Shown one piece after another: positions 26,400 through 39,465 of a DNA stretch of 64,000 nucleotides. The notes below the pieces were generated by a model, which was not told the DNA's origin, made no database searches, and was given only the letters and a program-made list of their open reading frames with translations. The position numbers and the translations under genes are program-made. Origin of the DNA: Cephalopachus bancanus (lineage: Eukaryota > Chordata > Mammalia > Primates > Tarsiidae); assembly GCA_027257055.1 (NCBI GenBank), contig JAPVLO010000162.1, positions 868,001 through 932,000 of the forward strand, given 5' to 3'. Numbering within the stretch: position 1 is the stretch's first letter; every line of letters starts with the position of its first letter.

Positions 26400-28980
26400 T
26401 AGAGGAAATTCATGCATCTGGTTACATGATTCCAGGGCCAGCCTTTTTCCAAAGCATGTGTCCTAAGGAAAGAACTTCAGGTGACACAGTGCCCCAGCTC
26501 CGGGTCTCATTGTGAGAATTATGCGGGAACGTGGAGTGGAGGGGCGCTTGGTCTACTCGTCTTACTGTGCCAAGGGGCTTGCCCAAATGGTTAAAGGCGG
26601 GAGGTCGGTGCTCACAAGTCTGGACCCAGACAACACACTCTGGGCTGCAAATAAATTCAGCCATCATGTGGGTGGCTAGGGTAGGGCAAAGGGACAGATG
26701 CTCCAAGTAGGAAGGCCACAGCAGCATCAGCCCAGAGACACAACTGGGACAGACATAGGTCAGAGACACCCTGGTCAGCAGAACCACGTACCCACCTGGA
26801 GTCCAGCCAGGTCTGTGTGGCCCAGGCTCCCCTGCGCCCTCTCCCTGGGACACTCACCCAACGCCATGGAGTCCAGGCTGTCACTGGGCTACGCTGTTGC
26901 ATGCCCCAGGTCCCGGCTTACGAGCAGCAGTATTTGTGCAAAGCTGTAGCCATCCAGGGTGGCCCAGGTCCCTGCAGCCACACAGCACCTGAACATCCAC
27001 ACGGACACAGAAAGTGGCTCAGCACACTCTCCACGGCTAGAGCTTCAGGTTCTTGACCTGGGCAGGCGGCCTCGCCCCAAGCCAGGGCAGGAGCAGGAGC
27101 AGGCAGGGTCTGGGGGACCCTGGGAGACCTGGCCTGCAGGACAGGTGGATGGAGCGGGAAAGTCGGGTCACCATCACAGCAGTGGGTAGCAGTGAGGACA
27201 TCCCTGGTGTGCCCTGGGGACAGATGGAGGAGGAGCAGTGGGTGGACCTCGCCTCCAGCCCCACCTTCCCAGGGCTGAGGACTGGCCTCCCGGTTCAGGA
27301 AGGCTGGACTAGGCCTGAGAGGCCCCTTTCAGCTTCTGTGGCTCTGTGCCAATCAGGAAGTGGCAGCCAGCCCCAGAGTGGGGGAAGTGGGGCTGCAACC
27401 CAGGGTGTACTACTCAGCTGCCCTCCATCCCACCCCCACATTCAGAGTGGCGTCTGGAGAGGAAGAGAGGACCTAGAGCACGGGGGGGCAGGGGAGGGAG
27501 CCCTCCCGCCACCCTCTGCGGACTTTTTATTCTTTCAGGATCCCCTCTGGCTTGTGAGGATGGATTCCAACCTCAGCCCCTGGGCCCCTCCAGCCTTACA
27601 CACAGAGTCAGCTGGTTAGGGGAGTGGGGGAGGGGCCAGCTCCAACCCAGCAGCCCTCTGGCCTCCAGCTGATGGGGGATTGGAGGCAGGGACTCTGGGC
27701 AGAGGGGGTGACCAGGTTGGAGTGCCCAGCTCCGTGCACCTTCCCCGGGTCCCAGACCCAACTGGGCTTCTGTCCTCGGGGCAGGGCCCCTCACCTGTGG
27801 GGTATGAGATTCACCATCCCCAGCCTCCAGAGGGAAGATGCGCGGGGCCAGGGACCCCAGACACCTGCTCCCTAGCCTGTGCTTCACCCCCTCTGAAGTC
27901 CATTGGCAACATCAACCTCCAACCACCACCCAGCTAGAGTTGGAGCAGGGGCATGTGGATAGCAAGGTGCGGTGTTATCCTGGACCAGGTAGAGGCCAGC
28001 CTTTCCTTCACCCTGTGCCTCGGTTTCTCTATTTGTGATCCTAATGGGGAAAGGGTTCCCCACCCCCAGACACCCTACACCTTGTATATTCCACATCCCC
28101 TTTCAGGGCAGGCGGATCTCAGAATGGCCGAGTGGGGGGGGCTGGAGTCCCGGCCTCTCCCAGCAGGCCTCTTCCTCCTTCTCCTCCTCTGCCTGCAGGC
28201 AGGATGATCCCAGGCACCAAGGGGCTCGTCTGACAACTGCATGTCGATTAGGAAGGTCCTCTCCAGAGAAGGAAGGGGGGGCCAGGGGTACCCGCAGCTG
28301 AGTGACTCGCCAGGCAGGGGTGTGGTGTCAGGACCTTGCTGTGACCCACACGCCACTCCCCAACCCCCGACTTTAACCTCTTTATCCCCACGGCTCCCTC
28401 CCGTGGAAGGCTGGCTGGTGGGAACCAAAGTGTGTGTCTGCACTGCGGATGCTGAGCTTCCAGAAATCCATCAGGGGAAAGAATTCAGCTCCGCGCTGCC
28501 AGGAGCCCTGCTCCCCTGTCCTTTGCCTTCTCTGTGGAGAAAGACATCACTCCCGCCCCCTCCCCATGGTCCACAGTGCTTCTTCCCATGCCTTTGGCTT
28601 CTGGAAAAACCTGGGGACAAAAGGAGCAAAGAAATTCCATGCGACGACGTTGCAGGGAGAAGTGGGACAGCAGCCAAGGAGTCTCCCTGCTCCAAGACTG
28701 CAGGACTCCGCGTCTGGGAGCTGCAGAAGCAGTGTGGCACTGTGTCCAGGAGATGGCGCTAGGACCCATCGACCTGTGGGACCCCAGGGAGCCAGGAGTG
28801 GGGCAGTTTCCTAGGCAACAGGCTACGCTTCTGAAAGCCCAGCCCTTGGCAAACATAATAAAATGTTGCATCTAAAGGACAGCAGGAGCATATATAAAAT
28901 ATAAAATAATCTAATCTCTCAGAAAGGAGAGAGCCTGGCGGGATGGGGAGAGGAGACTGAAAGACCCCACTTCTTTGCTG
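26400..28980. other. Intergenic sequence without recognised features
   Basis: GC-moderate sequence with no recognised repeat or coding exon. The open frames here match no family I know and lack coding character. Confidence 0.5.
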
Positions 28981-29659
28981 CCGTGTATTATCTCGCACCT
29001 GTCGCGGTGCCAGGTGCATATTATCCCAGCAACCCTTTCGGCCGGTATGCATATTTCTTTATTATGGATGGCGAAGGCAGGGTTCGGAGAGACAGGTGAC
29101 CTGCCCAAGTCAGCTGGTAGGATCCTGGGCCTGCCTGGGTGTATCCCGGTCCATTCCAGTCTGGTGTCAAATGTGCAGGGGTGAAGCCCTGTGATGGGAG
29201 CTGGCAGAAGAGGCTTGCAGGGGCACCAGGACCGGCAGCCTTGGGTGAAGGGAGGCAAGGATGAATTCAGCCCCTTCCAGCTGAGTTCTTTCCTTGCCCA
29301 GCCCCGGCCAGCTGGGGTCTCCCCGACCTTGCAGCAGGGCTTCTCCCTCAGAGACCACAAGGGCAGAAGAAAGGGAACTTAGGAACTTCCCTCTGAAGTC
29401 TAGGGTAGGAGAGTTCTCCATGAAGGACAAAGCTGTAGCCCCAGATGATTCTGGGGAGAGGGGAGGCAGAAAGGGGTTCAGTTTCAGGGGCTGCAGGGGA
29501 GAAGACTGAATTCAAGTGGGTCAAGAGACAGATGTGGAGGATTCAAAGTCAGTTCCATGATCTCATCTGTATCCTGTACTCTCATGGGCTCTCATCTTGC
29601 TGCAACCTACATCTCACACCCAACACGACCAAGGCTGAATCCTGACTCCCTGTATTGTT

Positions 29660-29710
29660 AGTCTGGGTTTTCCAGAGAAACAGAACCAATCGTATACATA
29701 CGAAAACAAC

Positions 29711-29752
<42 letters not shown>

Positions 29753-30130
29753 CTTATCATACAGAATCAGCTCACGTGACTATGAAGGGTGACAAGTTCC
29801 AATACCTGCACTTGGCAAGCTGGAGACCCAGGAGAGCTGAGGGTGTCGTTGCAGTTTGAGTCCAAAGACCTGGCAGCCAGAAGAGTTGATGGTGCACATC
29901 CAAAGCCCAAGGCAGGAGAAGACCCGATGCCCCAGTCAGACCGAGAGAGCAGATTCCCTCTTACTCAGCCCTTTTTGTTCTGTTCAAGCCTTCCACTGAT
30001 TGGATGAGGGCCACCACATCAGGGAGGGCAATCCACTTTGTTCACTCTGCCAACTCACATGTTCATCTCATCCAGAAACTCCCTCACAGACACACCCAGA
30101 AATATATTTAACCAAATATCTGGGCACCCC
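29660..30130. repeat. Old interspersed repeat with embedded (GA)n tract
   Basis: It starts 'gttagtctgggttttccag', the inverse of the end of the repeat at 45680-46185. A pure GA tract of about 36 bp lies at 29715-29751. The family name is uncertain. Confidence 0.5.
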
Positions 30131-30507
30131 GTGGCCTAGGCAAGTTGATGCATATTATTATCCATCACACGCCCAGCTGCCCTCCCTGACCTGGTCCTCC
30201 TTCACTCGACCCCATCCCAAGAAACAGCAGCTCCATCCCTCTTGGTTGCTCAGATCAGCAGAACAGAGCAAAACAAAGGCCTTGGAGTCATTCTTCACAC
30301 TCCATGTTTAATCCGTCCACAAATCCCTTTCCTGTTGCAGCTTCTGTCTGGTGGCTTCCTGCCGTCCCTTCTGCCCCAGCCCCAGCCCCAGCCATCACCA
30401 TCTCCCCCTGGGGTGACGCAGTGGGCTCTGATTTTCCCAGCCCCTTCTATTGCCTTCTCCTAGAATTTTCCCAACACAACAGCCAAGGAGTGATTATTTG
30501 ATGTTTT

Positions 30508-30674
30508 TATATTTATTTATTTATTTTAAATTGGTGTCTCACTCCGCCGCCCAGGCTGGAGTGCAGTGGCACACTCACGGCCACACCAGCGTCTACCTGC
30601 TGGGCTCTGACAATCTTTCCATCTCAGCCTTCCAAGCAGCCGGAACTACAGGGGCGCGCTATCACGCCTAGCTA
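30508..30674 (-). repeat. Alu SINE, partial
   Basis: The right-monomer region in reverse, preceded by a TTTA-rich tail. Confidence 0.8.
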
Positions 30675-31309
30675 TGGAGGCGATTATTTTAAAATGTGAG
30701 TGAGAGGATGTCATTCCTCTGCTCGAGAACTTCCAGTGGTTTCACTGGGGTCAAAGTCAGTTTTCTGTGGCCCCGGGCCCTTCCTGAGCTGCCCCACAGT
30801 CTCGGGCCTTGTTTTCTTTTGTTTTTCCCTTGCCTGTGCTGTCCTGGTCAGTCTGGCCTCCTTGCTGTCCTCCAGAACCCTCCCCAGGTCAGCTCCTCCA
30901 CCATCACCCCATGCCCTGTGGTCACCCCCTCACTTCCTTCAGGTCTCTGCTCAAGCATCGTGCGAGACCTTCCTTGAACCTGTCTCCCCACCCCACGGTC
31001 TCGCCCACCCATGCCTGCCACCCCTCCTGCTTTCCTGTTCTCCACAACACATCGCAAACACAACCTCTGTTTATATGCATAGTGTAAGTTTCTCCTCATA
31101 TGTCTTTATCCCCTAAAACGGGGTCACTCATAAGTACTTGTTAAATGACTGAATGAACACATAAAAAACATATTCACTGGCCTGTACACAGCAGGAATGA
31201 GAGCAATGCTGGTGATGCAAACACACACACGGTGGACGGAAGGTCCTAGTATGGAAGGTCAGTTTGGTTTTGTGCTTGTGGGCCGTACCTTGTGCACATG
31301 ACGACAACA

Positions 31310-31500
31310 CAATGCCAGCTGCACTTGGAGGGTTGACTGGACACTGGACACTGTGTCCATGCATTATGCCATTTCACACAGTGCTAGGGGAGAGGACTAT
31401 TAGCATCCATTTCCAGAGGCAAAAGCAGGTTCAGAGAAGCACAGAAACTAGTCTGAGGTCACCCAGCTTCTCACCCACTGAGCAGAGGTTGTGACCCCAG
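31310..31500 (-). repeat. MIR SINE
   Basis: 'aggttcagagaagcacagaaact' and 'gaggtcacccagcttctca' mark a reverse MIR. Confidence 0.65.
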
Positions 31501-32067
31501 GCTCACTCTCTAGCCCTAATCTCAGCTCCTCCCACTCTCGGGGAGGGGGGGCATGGAGGGGATGGGAGGTGGGAGGGAGGGGTGTGGGAGGTTGGGGGGA
31601 GGGCAACCAGGAGAGCCTGGGGATGGAGAAAGGAGAAAGCGGGGGTGCTTCTTGTCCAGCGAGAGAGAGGAGAGAAGGACTGAGCTGGGAGATGACCCTG
31701 GTGACAGGGCACCACGCCAAACTGCCATCCTCCTCCCTCTACCCATTTGCCCTCTACTGCCCGGGAGCTGACTGGGCTCCCTCCCTGGCATCGGCCGCCT
31801 TTGCCACACCCCACCCTTGCCGCAGGACTGGCTACGCAGGGATCCCTTTCTGGCCCAGTGAGGCATATAACCCCGGGCTGACAGGCATCCGGGTGCCAGG
31901 GCAGCTGTGGCTGGCCAAGGGTGAGGTCACAGGCTGAGCACTCCATGCCCGGCCCCTCCTTCCTCCCACCGCAGGCTTAGGCCTTGCCCTGCCAGCCTGC
32001 AAAATTCCCCTCCCTCCTGCTCCGCACCTCATCCTGGCAACCTCCGGACTCTACCTGGCAAGGCCTA

Positions 32068-32870
32068 GTGTATTCGTTTCCTGTTGCTGCTGTAACAAAC
32101 CACCACAAATCTCACAGGTTCAAATAACAGACATTTATTACCGGAGTGTTCTGGAGGTCAGACGTCTAACAGGCATCCTCAGGGCCGCATTCCTTCTAAG
32201 GCTCTGGCCCGTGCCAGCGGTTAGAGACTGCCTGAATTCATTGGCTCTTGGTCTCTTTCTCCATCTTCTGAGCCAAGAGCGTAGTCTCTTCAAATCCCCC
32301 CGTCTTTCTTTTCTTCTTCTTTTTTCTCTCTCCCTGTCTTTCTGACCTACTTCCATTTTCTCTTTTTCTTTCTTTTTTCCCTCTGTCATCTAGGCTGGAG
32401 TGCAATGGCACCCTCATGTCCACCGTAGCCTCGACCTGCTGGGCTCAGGCGATCCTTCTGCCTCAGTCTTCCAAGTAAGATACCATGCCTGGCTAATTCT
32501 TGGATGTATTGTAGAGAAAAGGGCTTGTCAAGTTGCCCAGATAGGTCTGGAACTCCTGGGCTCAGGCAATCCTCTCGCCTCTGCCTCCAAAAGTGCTGAT
32601 ATTACAGGCATGAGCCATGGTGCCCTGTATGACCTGCTTTCATTTTTACACCTGCTCTGACTCTGACACTGCTGCCTCCCTTTTAAGGACGCTTGTGATG
32701 ACACTGGGCTCATTGGATAACCCATGCTAATTCCTTCATCTCAGAACCCCGAACCTAGTCACATCTGTAAAGTCCCTTTAGGCATGTGAGGTGCATATTC
32801 CATATTCACAGGTCCTGGAGAATAGTACGTGGACGTGCTTGGAGGGCCACTATTCATTCTGCCACACCTC
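32068..32870. repeat. Old interspersed repeat split by an Alu
   Basis: The 'ttcctgttgctgctgtaaca' start, 'ttctggaggtcagacgtc' body and 'ggccactattcattctgcca' end form one known mammalian repeat type. It is interrupted by an Alu at 32376-32626. I am not sure of its family name. Confidence 0.6.
32376..32626 (-). repeat. Alu SINE
   Basis: A reverse Alu with an internal deletion in the right monomer, inserted in an older repeat next to a pyrimidine-rich tract. Confidence 0.85.
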
Positions 32871-33411
32871 ACAAGAATGCTCACATCCTCCATAACTAGA
32901 GGGAATGCTTATGGCATGCTCATCCTAGCCACGCCGTCCTGAGCACTGTCATCATCATTTACACCATCCCTGCGAGGTGGGCATGATCCCCGTGTGCAGA
33001 TGGAAAGCCTGGCCAACTCTGAAGCCTGTGGCTGTGCTGGGATCCCAAGGCTGCCTTGTGAGATGGGTAATGAACCTCTCCTTCCTGGGGGCTCTCCCAC
33101 GGCCCCTCTACCTTGGCTTTGAGGCCCCTAGGTTTGCATCTTGACCTGCACACTCCTCAAGATGCAAACCTCAGCCCTGGGGCCCTGGCATGGGGCATGG
33201 AAGAGGAGGCACCCAGGTACCATCAGGTTGGAAGGAGAGAGGATGTTGTGGGTGGGGCACATGGGTGGGCTCCGGAGGACCTATGACAACCCCCACCCCA
33301 TCCAGCGTGTATGCAACACTGTGTCCCTGTCCATTTTGGGGTCAGAGGGAGCCAAACTTTCATCAGATATTCAGTGCGGTTTTAACCGCCAAGGATCAAG
33401 AAATCCACAGC

Positions 33412-33681
33412 CTTGGCCCCAGGGCACATGCCTGGAATCCCAGAGGATTGCCTGAGCCCAGGAGTTTGAGACCAGCCTGGACAACATGGCGAGACCTTGT
33501 CTCTACAATAAACAAAAAAAATTAGCTGGGCAGGGTGGTGCACGCCTGTAGTCCCAATGACTCGGAAGGCTGAGGAGGATTACCTGAGCCCAGGAGGTGG
33601 AGGCTGCGATGGCCGTGAGCAGACCACCGCCCTCCAGTCTGGACAACAGAGTGACTATGACTCAAAACAAAAAGCAAAAAA
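33412..33681 (+). repeat. Alu SINE
   Basis: A dimer with a deletion in the left monomer and the 'ctacaataaacaaaaaaaatt' linker. Confidence 0.85.
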
Positions 33682-33920
33682 CCTGCTCTGGGCTGCTCCG
33701 CCTTCCTTTCCTGAGCTGCTTCCCTGAGCTTGTCCTCACTCAGCATCGGGCCACGGTCAGGGGCAGTGGAGGAGAGGGGGTGAGAGGAGGGGTTATCTAC
33801 ACTGCCTGTTGTCGCAAATTCTAGAAGGGCCCACCCAGACCTGCCTGGCCACAGGGCAGGGGAGCTTCCTGGGCCTGGTACAAGCCAGAGCAGGTCACCA
33901 AGGCTGCTGGCAGTCTGTGA

Positions 33921-34315
<395 letters not shown>

Positions 34316-34339
34316 TGAAGGGGAGACCCCGGGGGGCCT

Positions 34340-35110
34340 AAGCCCCCTGTGTCCCCTTCTCCCTCTCCGCATTCATTCAGGGATTCAGCATCTGCGGAGC
34401 TCCCATCATATGCCAGTCTCCACCCCGCCCCCGCCAGTTTGGCCCGTGACGCCGCTGTGGGGGCCCGGGCGGGAGCGGTCGCCGCCTCCCTTTCCCTGCA
34501 GAGAACAGTCCCTGGTGGGGGAGGGGCGGAACGTGGCCTTGCCCAGGGCGCCGGGATGGAGCAGAGCGCGGCCGCCCCGTCCCCCGTCCCCCCGGCTTCC
34601 CAGCGTCCACTCCCGGGCTTCGCTGTCAGCCCCACGCTCCCGCCCGCCCTGAATCTCCGAGGCGGTGGTCCCCGCCCTCCCAGCCCTTCCTGCCCTCGGC
34701 CCGCAGACGTGACTCCACTCCCCTCTCGGCCCCGGCCGGGCCCGGAAGACGAAGGGGCGGAGCCGTCCTCGCCGCTCGGAGCGGGCGGGACGCGAACACA
34801 GCTCGACGCGCGGCCGCGGAAGGCCGACGCAGACGCGCCACCAGGCGTTCGCAGTCGGGGAGGGAGTTCGACGACGGCGGCTTTCGCCCCGTAAGCCAGG
34901 AAGTGCGGTTGGGGGCCATCTGCTCCGACCCCGAGGCGCCGTCTTCCCGGCGGGCCCCATTCGCCCGAGCCCTCATTCCCAGGCAGGTTTTGCCAAGGCC
35001 TCCTCCGCTCCGGCGCAGGCCGCGCGGCCGGGGGGCTCCGCCGGTGGGGGCGCGGGGAGCGGAGTGCAGAACCGCACGAGCGTCCGGCACTCCGGATACC
35101 AGACTGCTGC
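34340..35110. promoter_or_regulatory. Isolated CpG island between IMPDH1 and PRRT4
   Basis: This island of CpG-rich sequence lies 10 kb past IMPDH1 and 16 kb before the PRRT4 island. It contains open frames on both strands, including an ATG at 34556 in good context, but no protein I recognise. It could be an unannotated promoter, a lncRNA start or an enhancer-type island. Confidence 0.55.
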
Positions 35111-36062
35111 TGCTGCCCAGTTCAGCCTTAGTGGATTTTTTTTGAGTCTTTCAATACATTTGTCCGTTTCATAGGGTCAGGGGGTGAGAGAGAGAGAGAG
35201 AGAGACAAGGTGTTGAGGGCCTCTGGAAGGGTTCATCTTTCCTCCGCCAGCGGCCCTAGGTGCAGAGCATGGTGAGGACGCTTGTGGGTGCGGCCCTCGT
35301 CGCTCTGTGGTTGTTCCCCCTGAGGCAGCAGGCCCCTCAGCTGTTCCTCTCTCTGTTCTCTGAGGATCTGAGGAATGGGGCATGACCCGGGAGGAGAGGG
35401 GGTCACAGGTGGGAGGTCACTCGCCGGCTGAGTCCGCCTGGCACTTGTGGAAAGCCTTCAGGCTGTCTAAAGCCAAAGCCTGGCTGAGGTGGGCTCCTTC
35501 CTTGGCGTTTGTGTGGGAGGGGGGGCTTGGATCAGAGCCCGAGCACCACTGTGCTACCATCTACCTGCCCCCCATCCCCCTTCTCCTGTGCCTGAGTGGT
35601 CCAGGAGTCTACCACAGGGTAGGAGGGGCAGGAGTAGGGGATGTCTGCCCTAAGTGGGCAAGTTGTGTGGTTTTTTTACAGTGACAGGAGAGAATCAGGA
35701 CAGCTTTCCCTGGGGCCCACTCTGCCCTACAAAACAAACAGATCAATCTTGCAGACAGGCGCATAGCGCCAGCCAGCCACCAGCCTCCTTACCTCTACTG
35801 GCTGGTGAGTGTGCGCCTTGTCGCCTGCCCCTGGTAGGCATCCTCCTTTCCTGGCTGCTTTCAACCCTTAGTGTTCCCACTCTGTCCTGGAATCCCCCGT
35901 CAATCTCTTCTGTTCCTGACCCACACTTCTCCACCTCCTCTGTTTCCTCCCAGTTACTTCATTTTTTCTCTCCTGGAATCTCAGCACTGTTGTAAGGATA
36001 GTGGCAAACACTCACACAGCATTTCTATGTGCCAGGCAATGTTCAAAGCACCCTGTATAAGG

Positions 36063-36366
36063 CGGGGCATGGTGGCTCACGCCTGTAATCCCAGCCCTTT
36101 GGAAGGACAAGGTGTGAGGATGGCTTGAGACCAGACCCAAGAGTTTGAGACCAGCCTGGGCAACAGAGCAAGACCTTGTCTCTACAAAAAAATTTTTTAA
36201 AAATTAGCCCAACATGGATGCGTGCCTGTAGTCCCAGCTACTTGAGAGGCTGAGGCGGAAGGATTGCCTAAACCCAGCAGGCTGAGGCTGCAGTGGCCGT
36301 GAGCATGCCACTGCGCTCCAGCCTGGGTGACAGAGTAAGACCCCAACTCAAAAGAAAAAAAAAAAC
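36063..36366 (+). repeat. Alu SINE
   Basis: A full dimer from 'ggcggggcatggtggctcac' to a poly(A) tail. Confidence 0.92.
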
Positions 36367-37517
36367 ACTCTGTGAATATAGAGTCATGCAAGGGTCACAG
36401 GAACTCTGGGAAGGATGGACTCTTGTTAGTCCCATTTTGCAAATGAGGAATCTGATTCACTGGAAAACAATTAGGTTAAGTCTAGGGAGGCAAGAAAGAC
36501 CTACCAAGCAGGAATTTGGAGCAGCTGTCCTGTCAAAAGATAAAAACACCGTTGTTGTCTTAATTATGAAGTCATCTGTGCAGCAGACCTCCCTGGCTCT
36601 TCCCAACCCATCTCTAATCCTCAAAAGCTAAGAACACAAAGAGATGAAATGCAAGAACTCACTGGAGGACTTCTCTGCCGGCCTGCTCCAGCTTGGCCTG
36701 CTCCAGCTTGCCCACCCTCGGGGCCAGGGCTGGAGGGGAGGACAAGGACAGGGCACCGAGGGCTCCTTTGTCCCAGGTTGCTGTCCTCAAGCCCCAACCC
36801 CTCCCCACTCTGCTTCTCATTCACCCCCATTTTTCTCATCTCTCTTGGAGAGAGCAGGCAGTCACCTGTGGGCCCTGGCCCTCTGGGTGCCGGGGAAGAT
36901 GTGCTAACCTATCAAGGAGGGGGCAGCCTCCCAGAGCTGGGCTGATAAGTCCTCTTCACCACATTTCTGCCGGGGCATTCCTCTGCCCCCCCGCCCCCCG
37001 CCGTCCTCACTTCCCCATCATCCCCCTCCAAGGCCCAAGCCAAACTCCACTCTCAGGTGGCTGATGCTTAAGTCCCTTGCTGCTCCTGGCCCACTGTCCC
37101 CTTCCAGGAGGGACTTAGCCATGGAGTATGGCTAGAATGTGGCCTCACTCCTGCTCCTGGAGAAGGGAACAAAGCCTCAGAGCATGGCTGGAGAGAGCCT
37201 GAGAGTGAACTGCTGCACCCAGGAAGGTTAGACAAGGAAGCAGCTGCTGGGAAGCTGTAGCCAGGCCCACTGGGAACAGGGGAGGGAGATCTTAGTCTGA
37301 GACCCAGAAAGATCACAGAGAGGGCAGGGCATCCCGAAACATACCTGGGTGATTTGTTTTGAATTGAATCTGAATAGCACTTTTTTCCCCACATTCAAAA
37401 GTAATCTATGATCAAAAGATCCATCCAGATTCCGAAATAAATAAACCAACCAACAAACAAATAAATAAATCGATGGACAGGCCAAGACTGGGAAAAATAT
37501 TTGCAACAATCATATCT

Positions 37518-37817
37518 GGGCTGGGTGCAGTGGCTCACACCTGTAATCCCAGTGCTTTGGGAGGCCAAGGTGAGAGAATTGCCTGAACTCAGAGGTTTGA
37601 GACCAGCCTGAGCAGCATGGCGAGACCTCGTCTCTACAATAAATAAAAAAATCAGCCGGGTGTGGTTGCGCATGCCTGTGATTCCAGCTACTTGGAAGGC
37701 TGAGGTGGAAGGATTGCCTGAGCCCAGCAGGTCGAGGTTGCAGTGGCCATGAGCGTGCCACTTGCATACCACCCTGGGCAACGAAACAAGACTCCAACTC
37801 AAAAAAAAAAAAAAAAG
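37518..37817 (+). repeat. Alu SINE nested in L1
   Basis: A full dimer with the 'ctacaataaataaaaaaatc' linker and a poly(A) tail. Confidence 0.92.
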
Positions 37818-38293
37818 ACATATCTGATAAGAATTGTTCCTGAAAATATAAAGAGAACTCTTGAAACTCAATAGTAAGAAAATGAACAACCCGGTTCTAA
37901 AATGAGCAAAATACCTGGAAGGGCAGTCAGCCCACCCATGTAGATACTCAGATAGTAAAGGAGCGTAAGAAAGACTCCCAACACCATATGTTATTAGGAA
38001 ATGGCAAACTCAAGCAGCTGTGAAATACCACTGCTCACCTAGTGAAGTGGCAAAAATCCCAAACACCAAATGCTGGTGAGGATGTGGAGCTACAGGAGTC
38101 TCATTCATTGCTGGTGGGAGTGTAAAATGGCACCACTGCTCTGGAAGACAAGCTGGCAGTTCTTCCAAAACTATACCTACTGTTACCGTACGATCCAGCA
38201 ACTATGTTCTTTGCATTTACCCAAATAAATAGAAAGCTATGTCCACACAAAAACTTGCACAAGGATATTTATAGAAGTTTTCTTTCTTTCTTT

Positions 38294-38587
38294 CTCTTTT
38301 TTTTTTTTGAGTTGGAGTCTCACTCTGTTGCCCAGGCTGGAGTGCAGTACGTGCTCATGGCTACTGCAGCCTCCACCTGCTGGGCTCAGACGATCCTTCC
38401 ACTTCAGCCTTCCAAGTAGCTGGAACGACAGGCATGTGCCACCATGCTTTGCTAATTTTTTGATTTATTGTGGAGACGAGGTCTTGCCAAGTTGGCCAGG
38501 CTGGTCTCGAACCTGTGGGCTCAGGCAATCCTCTCACCTCCGCCTCCCAAAGTGCTGGGATGATGGGCATGAGCCACTGCACCCAGT
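38294..38587 (-). repeat. Alu SINE nested in L1
   Basis: A reverse dimer of the lineage type ('tttttgatttattgtggagacg' linker). Confidence 0.92.
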
Positions 38588-38889
38588 TTTCTTTGTAATT
38601 GAAAACTTGAAAGCAACTTCAGTAGGTGAATGGGCAAATAAATACATCCAGACAATGAAATATCATTCAGTGTTAAAAAGAAATGAGCTCTAAAGCCACG
38701 AAAATACATGGAGAAAACATAAATGAATATGACTGAGTGAAAGAAGTCAATCGAAAAACATGCTGTGTGATCCCAACTGTAAGACATTCTGGAAAAGGCA
38801 TCGCTGTGAAGAGGGTTGAAGGGGAGGCAGGGAGGAACAGGTGGAGCACAGAAGATTTTAGGACAGTGAAGCTAGTCTGCATGACACTA

Positions 38890-39465
38890 TGAGGGGGGAC
38901 TCAAAAAACCCAGAATTATTTTTTGGGGGGTGGGCCCCGTGTAGTCCAGGCTTCCCCCACTAGGTAAGTGTTCCAGGAACCCATCGGCATCAGTGCACCA
39001 GCTACTATTGTAGTGAGAGGCTACGTTCGGCTTCAGTGAATTTTTAAATATTCTTTCAGTGGGCTTGCCAATTTCATGGCGGGTGATTGACGAGTGTGCC
39101 TGCCCACACCGCGCTGAGTGTTCAGTAGTTTTTGACCCCAAATGGCATGACCCCTGTACCCCACCCTCCCTATTCATCTCATCTGACCCCATCAATTTTG
39201 TTTGTTTGTTTGTTTCCCTGGATGAAAAAGTCTCAAAGGGAAATATTTTGCCAATGTGGAAGAGATGAAACAAAAAATGGCAGAAGTACTAAAAGGCATC
39301 AAAAAAAGGATGAGTTCAGCAACTGTTTTCAGCAGAGAAAAAAGTGTCTCGATAGGTGTGTTGCATCAAATGGAGAGTACTTTGAAGGTGACTGAAGTTT
39401 ATACATGTAAGAATACACAATTTTTAATAAATAAATTCTGGGTTTTTTTTTAACTCCCTGTCCCG
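38890..39465 (+). mobile_element. Mariner-type derivative (copy 3), internally deleted
   Basis: TA duplications at 38888-38889 and 39466-39467 flank a 576-bp element with inverted ends carrying 'aacccagaatt'. The + strand near 39150-39390 reads as the C-terminal part of a Tc1/mariner transposase in broken frames: PHPPYSSHLTP, then FPWMKK, then KKCLDRCVASNGEYFEGD and a stop. The N-terminal and central catalytic parts are absent. It is the most complete of the three related copies in the window. Confidence 0.8.

Noticed and set aside
34349..34894. A 181-codon open frame in the orphan CpG island as a new gene
   Set aside because: No family match, no conserved motif and weak splice context; kept only as a possible regulatory or lncRNA site.
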